6,881 nt of DNA from an uncultured Prevotellaceae bacterium (GTDB lineage Bacteria; Bacteroidota; Bacteroidia; Bacteroidales; Bacteroidaceae). Made by a program: the position numbers and the translations under genes. The DNA lies in NCBI GenBank assembly GCA_937893145.1, contig CALBJW010000069.1, forward strand, positions 1 through 6,881, read 5' to 3'. Numbering within the stretch: position 1 is the first letter of the stretch; the number at the start of each line of letters is the position of its first letter. Below, one piece after another: positions 1 to 5,690 of this stretch. The notes beneath the pieces are model-generated. The model saw only the letters and a program-made list of their open reading frames with translations, made no database searches and had not been told where the DNA came from.

Positions 1-1237
1 CATTAATATTATAAATAGGATAGTTAGGGTTGAACTGGAGAGCATTCTCAAGGAAACCACCAGGAGCAGAAGCTTCGTCTGTACGGTTCAAGGTGAAGTT
101 CTCACCGATGCTAAGTACATCGCCAATAAGCTTGTACTCTGTGTTCATACGAGCAGAGATACGCTCGAAGTCTGATTCCTTGATGACACCAAGGTTCTTG
201 TAGTAACCGAGAGAGAAGAAAGAAGAACCCTTCTCGTTACCGTTGCTTACGTTTACATTATAATTCTGTACGATACCAGTACGAGTTGATTCTCTGAACC
301 AGTCTGTATTGGCTGCCTGAACAGTGTTGTTTGCATCGAGATACTGACTCATCTGTACACGGTTAAGCTGTGGGTTACCGTTCTGGTCGTATCCCCAATT
401 GAAGTGGTAGCCGAGGTTATTGTTGTTTGGATCAAGACCGTCGTTTATGCGAGCCTGCCAGAATGCCTGTCCCCACTGCTCTGCATTGAGCACCTTCATG
501 CGGTTTGCATACATAGAAGCTGCGACGCTTGCATCAAAGTCAACCTTCACCTTGCCATCCTTACCCTTCTTTGTAGTAATGATGATTACACCGTTTGCGG
601 CACGCGAACCGTAGATAGATGCTGAAGCGGCATCCTTCAACACCTGAATACTCTCGATATCGCTACCGTTGAGTTCGTGCATACCTGCCTTTGTTGGCAC
701 ACCATCAATGATGTAGAGAGGATCGTTGTTGTTGAGTGTACCGTTACCACGAATACGAACTGTAGCAGCACCAGAAGGATTACCATCTGCACTGATATTC
801 ATGCCAGGCACACGACCTTGGAGAGCCTTCATTGGGTTGTTTTCGTTCTGCTTTGCAAGTTCGCTTACGCTTACAACGCTGACAGCACCAGTGAGGTCTG
901 CCTTACGCTGAACCTGATAACCTGTTACCACCATTTCTGTGAGGACATTGTCTTCCTCCATCTGGATGGACATCTTAGCCTGAGGCTTGAGAACCTGAGT
1001 CTTGTAACCTACATACGAGATGGTGAGTGTGTTCTTCGATGACTGCATAGTCAAAGTGAAGTTACCATCAAAGTCGGTTGTGGTACCGTTTGTGGTACCT
1101 GTCTCGAGTACTGTTGCTGCCATGAGCGGTTCGCCGAGGTCATCGATGATTGTACCGCTGACCTTCATGGTCTGTGCCAATGCAGACATAGTACTCAGCA
1201 AAAAGAGGGCAAGCCCTGCAAGGATTTTGCTTTTCAT
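1..1237 (-). CDS. susC: SusC/RagA-family TonB-dependent outer-membrane transporter, N-terminal part (C-terminus beyond left edge)
   Basis: Imports oligosaccharides across the outer membrane with a SusD-type lipoprotein, powered by TonB. From the ATG at 1237 the frame stays open for 412 codons to the window edge; full-length members are usually about 1000 residues, so more than half is missing. Seen in order: a signal peptide with likely cleavage after A21 (SALA-Q); a carboxypeptidase-D regulatory-like beta domain, about residues 24-104; the plug domain, about 105-225, with the family features VTGYQVQRKADLTGAV (104-119), NDPLYIIDGVP (171-181) and SIYGSRAANGVIIITTKKG (207-225); then the first barrel strands. 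There is no STN domain, so direct signalling to an anti-sigma factor is not expected. It lies just downstream of the sugar sensor and shares a promoter element with the fructokinase, which suggests a fructan or sucrose substrate. That substrate is inferred from context, not read from this protein. Confidence 0.95.
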   Translation of the reverse strand, partial: MKSKILAGLALFLLSTMSALAQTMKVSGTIIDDLGEPLMAATVLETGTTNGTTTDFDGNFTLTMQSSKNTLTISYVGYKTQVLKPQAKMSIQMEEDNVLTEMVVTGYQVQRKADLTGAVSVVSVSELAKQNENNPMKALQGRVPGMNISADGNPSGAATVRIRGNGTLNNNDPLYIIDGVPTKAGMHELNGSDIESIQVLKDAASASIYGSRAANGVIIITTKKGKDGKVKVDFDASVAASMYANRMKVLNAEQWGQAFWQARINDGLDPNNNNLGYHFNWGYDQNGNPQLNRVQMSQYLDANNTVQAANTDWFRESTRTGIVQNYNVNVSNGNEKGSSFFSLGYYKNLGVIKESDFERISARMNTEYKLIGDVLSIGENFTLNRTDEASAPGGFLENALQFNPNYPIYNIN

Positions 1238-1292
1238 AATTTTTGATTGGGTTTGATAGTTATTAATAAATTTTGTTGATTTGTTTTGGATG

Positions 1293-1300
1293 CAAAGGTA
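1293..1300 (-). promoter_or_regulatory. Predicted -7 box of the susC promoter (TACCTTTG)
   Basis: On the minus strand this reads TACCTTTG, a perfect match to the Bacteroidetes TAnnTTTG element recognised by the primary sigma factor. Transcription would start a few bases downstream, giving a leader of about 50 bases. That leader is A/C-rich and unstructured, typical of the phylum. At the expected -33 position (1321-1324) the minus strand reads TTTA, a partial match to TTTG. This weakness fits dependence on an activator bound further upstream. Confidence 0.7.
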
Positions 1301-1330
1301 TAATAACCAACATTATTTATTAAAAACATT

Positions 1331-1340
1331 TGTTGCAACA
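1331..1340. promoter_or_regulatory. Perfect 10-base palindrome TGTTGCAACA upstream of the susC promoter
   Basis: The palindrome lies between the susC -7 box and the larger dyad at 1340-1378, which it touches. It sits about 31-40 bases upstream of the -7 box, where it could be an activator-proximal half of a compound site. There is no equivalent palindrome at the same offset upstream of the fructokinase, so its role is uncertain. It could also be chance in A+T-rich DNA. Confidence 0.35.
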
Positions 1341-1378
1341 ACTCCCAAAATCGTTTCAGCGAAACAAATTTGGGAGTT
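1340..1378. promoter_or_regulatory. Long dyad containing the shared GTTTC-N3-GAAAC element, upstream of susC
   Basis: The 18-base arms 1340-1357 and 1361-1378 pair around a 3-base loop with only two mismatches. The outer arms are AACTCCCAAA and TTTGGGAGTT; the inner arms are GTTTC and GAAAC. The part at 1347-1376 matches 24 of 30 bases upstream of the fructokinase (4421-4450). The core centre, 1359, is 59 bases upstream of the susC -7 box, as it is at the fructokinase. This supports a binding site for the locus regulator. The dyad also lies 55 bases past the regulator stop codon and could fold in its mRNA, but no T-tract follows directly on the minus strand, so a terminator role is less likely. 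Confidence 0.6.
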
Positions 1379-1432
1379 AAAGAAACAATTTTACGATACA
1401 AAGGTTAAAACTTTATATTGATGGAAAATATT

Positions 1433-3058
1433 TTACTTTCCTGAAGGATTCTTTCCGAAGAGGTCCTTATAGCATTTTGCAAAGTAACTTGGACTTGAGA
1501 AGCCTACAGAATAGGCAACTTCGCTCACGGTCTTGTCCGTCTCCTTGAGTATCTGGTATGCCTTGTTGAGTCGGGCTGTACGAAGAAGCTCGTTTGGCGA
1601 CATACCTGATGCAGCCTTGCACTTGCGGTAAAGCTGCACTCGTCCAAGACTCACCTCTGCACCTATCATATCGACGGTGAGTTCTGGATTGTCGAGGTTC
1701 TTGTCTATAATTTTGGTGAGTTTTTCAAGGAAGATAGCAGCATCGTTTGCTGATGCACTATCTGCAGAACTCTGTTCAGCAGACATGTCTTCATCTGCGT
1801 ATGTAGATGCTGGTGTCATGTTCTTCTCCATCAACTTATCGCGTTCCTCCTCCAACAGGTCGCGTTGTCTTTCGACAATCTCCTTCTGCTCGGCGAGTTC
1901 ATCACGCTGCTTCTGGAGTATGTCCTTCTGATGTGCAAGTTTGATGTTGAGTTTTGTCTTCGCCAAATATGCGCGAATGTAGAATGACAACAAGACACAA
2001 GCCGCAACCACAAAGACGATAACGGTGATGAGCAGTATTCGCTGGGCTGAATATTGCTTGAAGAAGTCATCAAGCTTCTGGTTCAGAAACTCAATCTTGT
2101 TATTCTGCTCAGCAATGTGGGATGCCTGCAGACGCATGAGATGCACATTTCCCTTATTCACGATACTGGTCTGCATAATCTGCTCTCTGCTGTATGGCAG
2201 GTTGTTCAAGATGCAGGCTGCTGTATGTATAGCCTTGTCACCTCCTGTAGGATAGAGGAAGGTGGCATCGAGTGTGCCGTCTTCTATTCGCCCTACTCCA
2301 ACGGTATCGTTGAGGAGTGCATCTACACCGATAAATAGCGGATTGGATGCAGACTTATTGTCTAACGACTTGTTATAGCTTTCATGTGCTCCAATCGCCA
2401 TGCGGTCGTTGTACGCAAACACGATGTCAACAGGTGTGTCGGCAAGTTTTGCACGGAGCGAATCCATCACATCGACTGCCTTTTTGCGTTTCCAGTCGGC
2501 TACAGCATCTGCAACTATATGTATTTCAGGATGCTTATCCACTATTTCATGAAAACCACGTTTGCGTTCATGGCTTGCCGATGAGCTTTGCAAACCCTCC
2601 AACTCTATTACATTTCCTCCATTCGGAAGTTTATCAATGATGTAACGCGCTGCTTGTCTGCCCACCTCTTCATTGTCACCACCAACATACGCTGTATATT
2701 TCTCGGTATTGGCACGACGGTCTATAAGCACCACAGGAATACCAGCATCGTATGCCCTTTCTATGGCTGGGCGCAATGCTTCCTCTTCGTTTGGAGCCAC
2801 TACGATGAGGTCAACTTTTCGTTCTATGAAACTCTCAATGTCTTTTATCTGATCAGCACTATTATCTGCCGAACTGTGGTACTCTACAGCAAGGTCTGTA
2901 TGGAAGAAAGCTTCTCTACGCATCTCTTCGTTCATCTGGTCGCGCCACTCGTCCATTGAGCATTGGGACACGGCAACAACCTTTTTCTCTGAATTAGTAC
3001 AAGATAATAAAAGGAATATCGTAGTTATTGAAAAAAGGAAATGTAATATCTTATTCAT
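1433..3058 (-). CDS. Membrane-bound sugar sensor: periplasmic binding domain, one TM helix, coiled coil, AraC-type DNA-binding domain
   Basis: Probable transcriptional activator of the PUL (541 aa). Domains: signal with lipobox LLSC (C20); type I periplasmic sugar-binding domain, about 26-308; transmembrane helix 341-360; charged coiled coil 365-412; Ser/Ala/Asp-rich linker 413-440; AraC/HTH_18 domain 442-541, with a second helix-turn-helix and the family consensus at 510-539 (VSEVAYSVGFSS, YFAKCYKDLFGKNPS). Compared from memory with ribose-binding protein RbsB, likely ligand residues are kept: D113-R114, R165, W189, N217 and D246. The layout recalls hybrid two-component regulators such as the fructose sensor BT1754, but there is no kinase dimerisation/ATPase region and no receiver domain; the coiled coil occupies that space. 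Signal transfer would have to be mechanical, through dimer geometry. Fructose as ligand is inferred from the adjacent fructokinase. The gene has its own promoter and lies between its two presumed targets. Confidence 0.9.
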   Translation of the reverse strand: MNKILHFLFSITTIFLLLSCTNSEKKVVAVSQCSMDEWRDQMNEEMRREAFFHTDLAVEYHSSADNSADQIKDIESFIERKVDLIVVAPNEEEALRPAIERAYDAGIPVVLIDRRANTEKYTAYVGGDNEEVGRQAARYIIDKLPNGGNVIELEGLQSSSASHERKRGFHEIVDKHPEIHIVADAVADWKRKKAVDVMDSLRAKLADTPVDIVFAYNDRMAIGAHESYNKSLDNKSASNPLFIGVDALLNDTVGVGRIEDGTLDATFLYPTGGDKAIHTAACILNNLPYSREQIMQTSIVNKGNVHLMRLQASHIAEQNNKIEFLNQKLDDFFKQYSAQRILLITVIVFVVAACVLLSFYIRAYLAKTKLNIKLAHQKDILQKQRDELAEQKEIVERQRDLLEEERDKLMEKNMTPASTYADEDMSAEQSSADSASANDAAIFLEKLTKIIDKNLDNPELTVDMIGAEVSLGRVQLYRKCKAASGMSPNELLRTARLNKAYQILKETDKTVSEVAYSVGFSSPSYFAKCYKDLFGKNPSGK

Positions 3059-3095
3059 GTGTACAAATATTGTATGCTAAACTTGGATTATTTTG

Positions 3096-3127
3096 CAAAA
3101 ATATGGATATTGGATAAATTATGCAAA
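3096..3127 (-). promoter_or_regulatory. Predicted complete promoter of the regulator gene (TTTG-N20-TATTTTTG)
   Basis: On the minus strand a TTTG (3127-3124) is followed, after 20 bases, by TATTTTTG (3103-3096). This matches both parts of the Bacteroidetes -33/-7 promoter. The start site would be near 3090, leaving a leader of about 30 bases before the ATG at 3058. Unlike the susC and fructokinase promoters, it has a good -33 box and no GTTTC-N3-GAAAC element, which suggests constitutive low-level expression. Confidence 0.55.
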
Positions 3128-3157
3128 TTATCTTTCGTTTTTTTTCTTTATACCTAC

Positions 3158-3203
3158 AAAAAAAGTACGAACCAGATGCATCTTCGCACCCGATTCGTAC
3201 TTT
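3158..3203 (-). terminator. Intrinsic terminator downstream of the fructokinase (leftward)
   Basis: A perfect 10-base inverted repeat, AAAGTACGAA (3162-3171) and TTCGTACTTT (3194-3203), encloses a 22-base loop that contains the palindrome AGATGCATCT. On the minus strand the stem runs into seven T residues (3164-3158), the form of a leftward Rho-independent terminator. It lies 147 bases past the fructokinase stop and upstream of the regulator promoter, so the two genes are probably separate transcripts. A second imperfect stem at 3204-3230 (GACA/TGTC and TTTCT/AGAAA) lies just ahead of it. I see nothing else in the remaining 3231-3349. Confidence 0.75.
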
Positions 3204-3349
3204 GACATTTCTACGCTAAGAAATAGTGTCTAATCTACATTTATAAACTAATATCTAAAACCTAAACTATTATGTTTTACACGAATTTACCTAATCCTGA
3301 TATAAAATTACCCTGAAACTCTCTTTCTACGATATACGGCTAAAACCTA

Positions 3350-4285
3350 TTATTTCAATTCCTCAGGGATAATTGGCATTGCACCATTCTGAGTACATAC
3401 GAATGCACTAACCTTTACAGCGCGCTCGTGTGCTTCCTTTACCGACTTGCCGAGCAAGAGCGATGCTACGAATGTAGCTGTGAACGAGTCACCAGCACCT
3501 ACTGTATCTGCAACTGTAACCTTTGGTGTACCTTGGAAACTGATGTCACCATTTGGTGTGAATACGTACGAACCGTTAACACCACATGTGAGGATAAGCA
3601 TCTTCAAGTCATACTTCTTCAAGATAGCCTTGCAACGCTCCTTGAAGTCGAGCGAACCAAACACTTCAGCAGGAATCTCATCTGCTGGCGCATCTGGAGA
3701 CTTTGTAACATCTGCAGCTCCGAACAAACGGCTGATTGCCACGAGTTCCTCGTCGTTAATCTTCAAGATGTTGCACTTCTCGAACGACTGCTCAATAATT
3801 TCTTTTGTATAAAAGCCCTGACGCAAATTGATGTCAAACACCTTGAGTGTGTTGTCAGTCTTTGGCATTGCATCAACGAACTTGTTGATTGTGTTGCGGC
3901 TTACTTCATTACGCTGAGCAAGTGAACCCCAACAAACAGCTGTTGTTTCCTTTGCAAGTTCTTCGAGTGCTGGAGTAAATGGAATGTTGTCCCATGCCAC
4001 ATTCTCCTTAATATTATATTGAGGAATACCGTTGCAGTCGAGCGTTACCTGCACTGTTCCTGTTGGATATTCTACTACTGGAATATTGAAGTTCAAATGC
4101 TTCTCTGTGAAGATGTCAATAATCTCACGACCAAGAAGGTCGCTACCTACTGCACTGACAGCACAGCTCTGAAGACCAAACTGACTTGTGTGGTATGCAA
4201 AGTTTGCTGGTGCACCACCAAGTTTTCTTCCTTCAGGGAGGCAATCCCAAAGAGCCTCACCCATTCCTACGACGATGTTATTCAT
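3350..4285 (-). CDS. Fructokinase, PfkB/ribokinase family
   Basis: Cytoplasmic sugar kinase that transfers phosphate from ATP to fructose, feeding it to glycolysis; the final step for fructan or sucrose use. The 311-residue length is normal for the family. Seen: the N-terminal GEALWDCLPEG (9-19) and LGGAPANFAYH (22-32), characteristic of bacterial fructokinases and the first PfkB signature; and the second signature DTVGAGDSFTATF (260-272), in which GAGD (263-266) forms the anion hole and D266 is the predicted catalytic base. The ATP-site region ILTCGVNGSYVF (231-242) is also typical. The protein looks intact. A fructokinase beside a periplasmic sensor and a SusC gene resembles the B. thetaiotaomicron fructan locus. 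Another hexose substrate cannot be excluded from sequence alone. A TACCTTTG promoter and the element shared with susC lie upstream. Confidence 0.92.
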   Translation of the reverse strand: MNNIVVGMGEALWDCLPEGRKLGGAPANFAYHTSQFGLQSCAVSAVGSDLLGREIIDIFTEKHLNFNIPVVEYPTGTVQVTLDCNGIPQYNIKENVAWDNIPFTPALEELAKETTAVCWGSLAQRNEVSRNTINKFVDAMPKTDNTLKVFDINLRQGFYTKEIIEQSFEKCNILKINDEELVAISRLFGAADVTKSPDAPADEIPAEVFGSLDFKERCKAILKKYDLKMLILTCGVNGSYVFTPNGDISFQGTPKVTVADTVGAGDSFTATFVASLLLGKSVKEAHERAVKVSAFVCTQNGAMPIIPEELK

Positions 4286-4328
4286 AATCTAAATTTTGTT
4301 ATTAGGTATAAAAAAGATTGGAGTATCT

Positions 4329-4360
4329 ATTTGCGGACCGAGAGGAGGTCATCCTCAAAT
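4329..4360 (-). other. Possible hairpin at the 5' end of the fructokinase mRNA
   Basis: GAGGA (4342-4346) pairs with TCCTC (4352-4356), and ATTT (4329-4332) pairs with AAAT (4357-4360) across a 9-base bulge. The start site predicted from the TACCTTTG box is near 4360, so the fold would form the very 5' end of the transcript and could affect stability. The stem is short, and no known riboswitch class is recognised. Confidence 0.25.
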
Positions 4361-4366
4361 CCAACG

Positions 4367-4374
4367 CAAAGGTA
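4367..4374 (-). promoter_or_regulatory. Predicted -7 box of the fructokinase promoter (TACCTTTG)
   Basis: The minus strand reads TACCTTTG, identical to the susC -7 box. No TTTG occurs 19-21 bases upstream, where the DNA is simply A/T-rich, so the promoter looks activator-dependent. The leader to the ATG at 4285 would be about 75 bases. Confidence 0.7.
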
Positions 4375-4420
4375 CGCCTATTATTAATAAATGTATATAA
4401 AAAATCTTTCGTTTTACGTT

Positions 4421-4450
4421 AAAAATGTTTCTAAGAAACAAATTTAGGAG
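4421..4450. promoter_or_regulatory. Second copy of the GTTTC-N3-GAAAC element, upstream of the fructokinase
   Basis: The core is GTTTC (4427-4431), TAA, GAAAC (4435-4439), followed by AAATTTAGGAG (4440-4450). Twenty-four of 30 bases match 1347-1376 upstream of susC, including the 5-3-5 dyad and the AAATTT and GGAG flanks. The core centre, 4433, is 59 bases from the -7 box, exactly as at susC. The outer CCCAAA arm of the susC site is missing here, so the conserved unit is the core and its right flank. It is a candidate operator for the locus regulator. Confidence 0.6.
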
Positions 4451-4559
4451 CAAATGAACGATTTATTACTACAAAAAATGAAATTTTACTCCTTATTTAA
4501 TAAAAAAGAAGTTCTTTCCCCATCATTTTCCCGTACATTTCATGAAAAACACATACACC

Positions 4560-4574
4560 TTGTGAACTTCACAA
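4560..4574. promoter_or_regulatory. Perfect dyad TTGTGAA-C-TTCACAA upstream of the lipoprotein promoter
   Basis: Seven-base arms surround a single central C at 4567. The centre is 59 bases upstream of the TACCTTTG box at 4626, the same geometry as the two GTTTC-N3-GAAAC elements, although the arm sequence differs. It is a candidate activator site for the rightward lipoprotein gene. The spacing between TGTGA and TCACA is 3 bases, not the 6 of an E. coli-type Crp site. A shorter palindrome, TTTCATGAAA, lies at 4538-4547. I see no gene in the rest of 4451-4625. Confidence 0.5.
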
Positions 4575-4625
4575 ATTGTACAAAACCATTTCATATTCTA
4601 TCCGCAATAGGCTTCAAAATGTCCG

Positions 4626-4633
4626 TACCTTTG
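4626..4633 (+). promoter_or_regulatory. Predicted -7 box of the lipoprotein gene promoter (TACCTTTG)
   Basis: TACCTTTG followed by CATC matches the Bacteroidetes -7 element, and these 12 bases are identical to the susC promoter. No TTTG is found near the -33 position. Transcription would begin near 4640, which gives a leader of about 155 bases before the ATG at 4797. Confidence 0.65.
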
Positions 4634-4725
4634 CATCGTCAAACAGAGGAACAGCGAGCGCAGAGCTAAAGCCTCAAGGATTTAAGCTATGCCGAGTCGT
4701 GACGATGTAAGACTGAAAGTCAAAC
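4634..4725 (+). other. Possible structured 5' leader RNA of the lipoprotein gene
   Basis: CATCGTCA and TGACGATG, 8-base complementary arms at about 4635-4642 and 4700-4707, would close a domain of about 60 bases. Inside it AGCTAAA and TTTAAGCT pair with one bulge around CCT-CA-AGG, and GAGG can pair with CCTC as an alternative. A small hairpin GACT-GAA-AGTC follows. If transcription starts near 4640, the first few bases of the outer arm may not be in the transcript, which weakens the closing stem. The stretch 4726-4796 is A/C-rich and unstructured, as is usual before Bacteroidetes start codons. I do not recognise a known riboswitch or leader motif. Confidence 0.35.
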
Positions 4726-4796
4726 AAAAACAATGACATTTTAACAAACAAAATTAATAAACAAAAATTTACAAACAATTAAAAACATTAAAGATT

Positions 4797-5444
4797 ATGA
4801 AAAAGTTTAATTCAATCCTCGCAATCGCTACAGTAGCACTCACATCAGTATTCGGTTTCACATCATGTGACAAAGCAGATGATGATGTATTCAATCAGCC
4901 AAATCCAGTAGATAAGAACGAGACTAAATACTTCGGGCTCCAGGTGGCAATCAACGAAGAAGCATTCCAGTTTGGTGATGTGGTAATTACAACAAACATA
5001 AATGGTCAGGAAGTTCCTTACAGCCTTTCTGAGGGACAGGCAAAAACCATGACTAAACGACAGATCATGCAATCCGTGCTCAAAAACACAAACCCAAAGG
5101 CACTTGAAGGTCCAGATACAACAAAGGTATATAACTGCCGCGTACTCACAATTCCAACAACTGCATGTCAGGGTAATGTTGAGTTCCATGCAGAATTCAT
5201 TCCAAATGAATCAGCAAACATGGATATGGAAAGTAAAAACGACTTCGTGCTCACATACGTCTATACCAAAGCTCCAACAACAAACTTCGCACTCGATGTC
5301 ACATCAATCACCGGCTTCGCTAACCATTTTGAAGCCAACAGCCTCAATTCGAAGTTTTCTCCAAGCATTATGTCTGGACTCACTAATACAAAGTATGTAG
5401 AATATGCAAGCAAAAAAGCAAACCTTCTCAAGGCTATACTCTAA
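4797..5444 (+). CDS. Putative surface-exposed lipoprotein of unknown function
   Basis: A 215-residue protein that I do not recognise as a family. It starts with a lipoprotein signal peptide: basic MKK, a hydrophobic stretch and FTSC, with C24 as the predicted lipidated residue. The next residues, DKADDD, are acidic and resemble the lipoprotein export signal that directs Bacteroidetes lipoproteins to the cell surface. The mature part is polar and probably beta-rich, with two cysteines (near residues 114 and 124) that could form a disulfide. The start is supported by the signal peptide and the A-rich leader just before it. It is divergent from the fructokinase, with its own promoter, upstream dyad and terminator, so it is a monocistronic unit. 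A role in binding glycan with the SusC system is possible from position, but nothing in the sequence shows it, and it does not look like SusD. Confidence 0.85.
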   Translation: MKKFNSILAIATVALTSVFGFTSCDKADDDVFNQPNPVDKNETKYFGLQVAINEEAFQFGDVVITTNINGQEVPYSLSEGQAKTMTKRQIMQSVLKNTNPKALEGPDTTKVYNCRVLTIPTTACQGNVEFHAEFIPNESANMDMESKNDFVLTYVYTKAPTTNFALDVTSITGFANHFEANSLNSKFSPSIMSGLTNTKYVEYASKKANLLKAIL

Positions 5445-5520
5445 TCACACACAGGACGCAGAAAATAAGAATCGTCCCTTGCATTCAAAAGCAAAATCAA
5501 CAACTTATCATGTCAACTCC

Positions 5521-5540
5521 ATTATGAAACTTTTCATAAT
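5521..5540. repeat. Perfect inverted repeat ATTATGAAA/TTTCATAAT
   Basis: Nine-base arms separated by two bases lie 76 bases past the lipoprotein stop codon, just ahead of the terminator. The fold would form a small A/U hairpin in the 3' untranslated region. It may protect the 3' end or add little; no T-tract follows. Confidence 0.45.
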
Positions 5541-5558
5541 TTAGACATAATTTTCCCC

Positions 5559-5595
5559 GCATCACTGGTCAACATAATGGCTGGTGATGCTTTTT
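5559..5595 (+). terminator. Intrinsic terminator of the lipoprotein gene
   Basis: GCATCAC (5559-5565) pairs with GTGATGC (5584-5590), extended by G-U wobbles, and is followed immediately by five T residues (5591-5595). This is a standard rightward Rho-independent terminator, 114 bases after the stop codon. Confidence 0.8.
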
Positions 5596-5598
5596 GTG

Positions 5599-5630
5599 AT
5601 AATCAGAACGACTTTTTTTCCTCTGATTAT
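5599..5630. repeat. Inverted repeat ATAATCAGA/TCTGATTAT with a T-rich loop
   Basis: Nine-base perfect arms (5599-5607 and 5622-5630) enclose a 14-base loop containing seven T residues. The repeat directly follows the lipoprotein terminator and may act as a backup 3'-end structure. Neither strand has a T-tract directly after the stem, so it is not called a terminator. Confidence 0.4.
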
Positions 5631-5690
5631 AAAGTTAACCAGAATTTGAAAGTCTATGAAAAGTGAAAAGAGTAAATGTTAGGACCCAAG

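Noticed and set aside
404..1256. Rightward open frames opposite the susC coding region
   Set aside because: They are antisense shadows of a clear SusC reading frame; they have Cys/His-rich, low-complexity translations and no promoter or leader.
1340..1378. Calling the long dyad a classical terminator of the regulator gene
   Set aside because: On the minus strand the stem is followed by GTTGTTGCAACAAATG rather than a T-tract, and its core is shared with the fructokinase upstream region, so an operator role fits better.
1677..2959. Several open frames of 66-123 codons overlapping the regulator gene
   Set aside because: All overlap the intact 541-codon frame with recognisable domains, and their translations show no family features.
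3130..3141. ATCTTTCGTTTT, also present at 4404-4415 upstream of the fructokinase
   Set aside because: A 12-base A/T-rich match at different distances from the two promoters (upstream of the -33 box in one, between dyad and -7 box in the other); likely chance or at best weak.
3428..3925. A 165-codon rightward frame inside the fructokinase
   Set aside because: It is antisense to a well-conserved kinase with both PfkB signatures intact; the length follows from codon bias.
4560..4574. Reading TTGTGAACTTCACAA as a Crp site
   Set aside because: E. coli-type Crp sites have 6 bases between TGTGA and TCACA; here there are 3.
4454..4669. A 71-codon rightward frame in the divergent control region
   Set aside because: It runs through the dyad and -7 box of the lipoprotein promoter, has no promoter of its own that I can see, and gives a translation without features.
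4863..5400. Alternative frames within the lipoprotein gene, both strands
   Set aside because: They overlap a frame with a clear signal peptide, leader and terminator.
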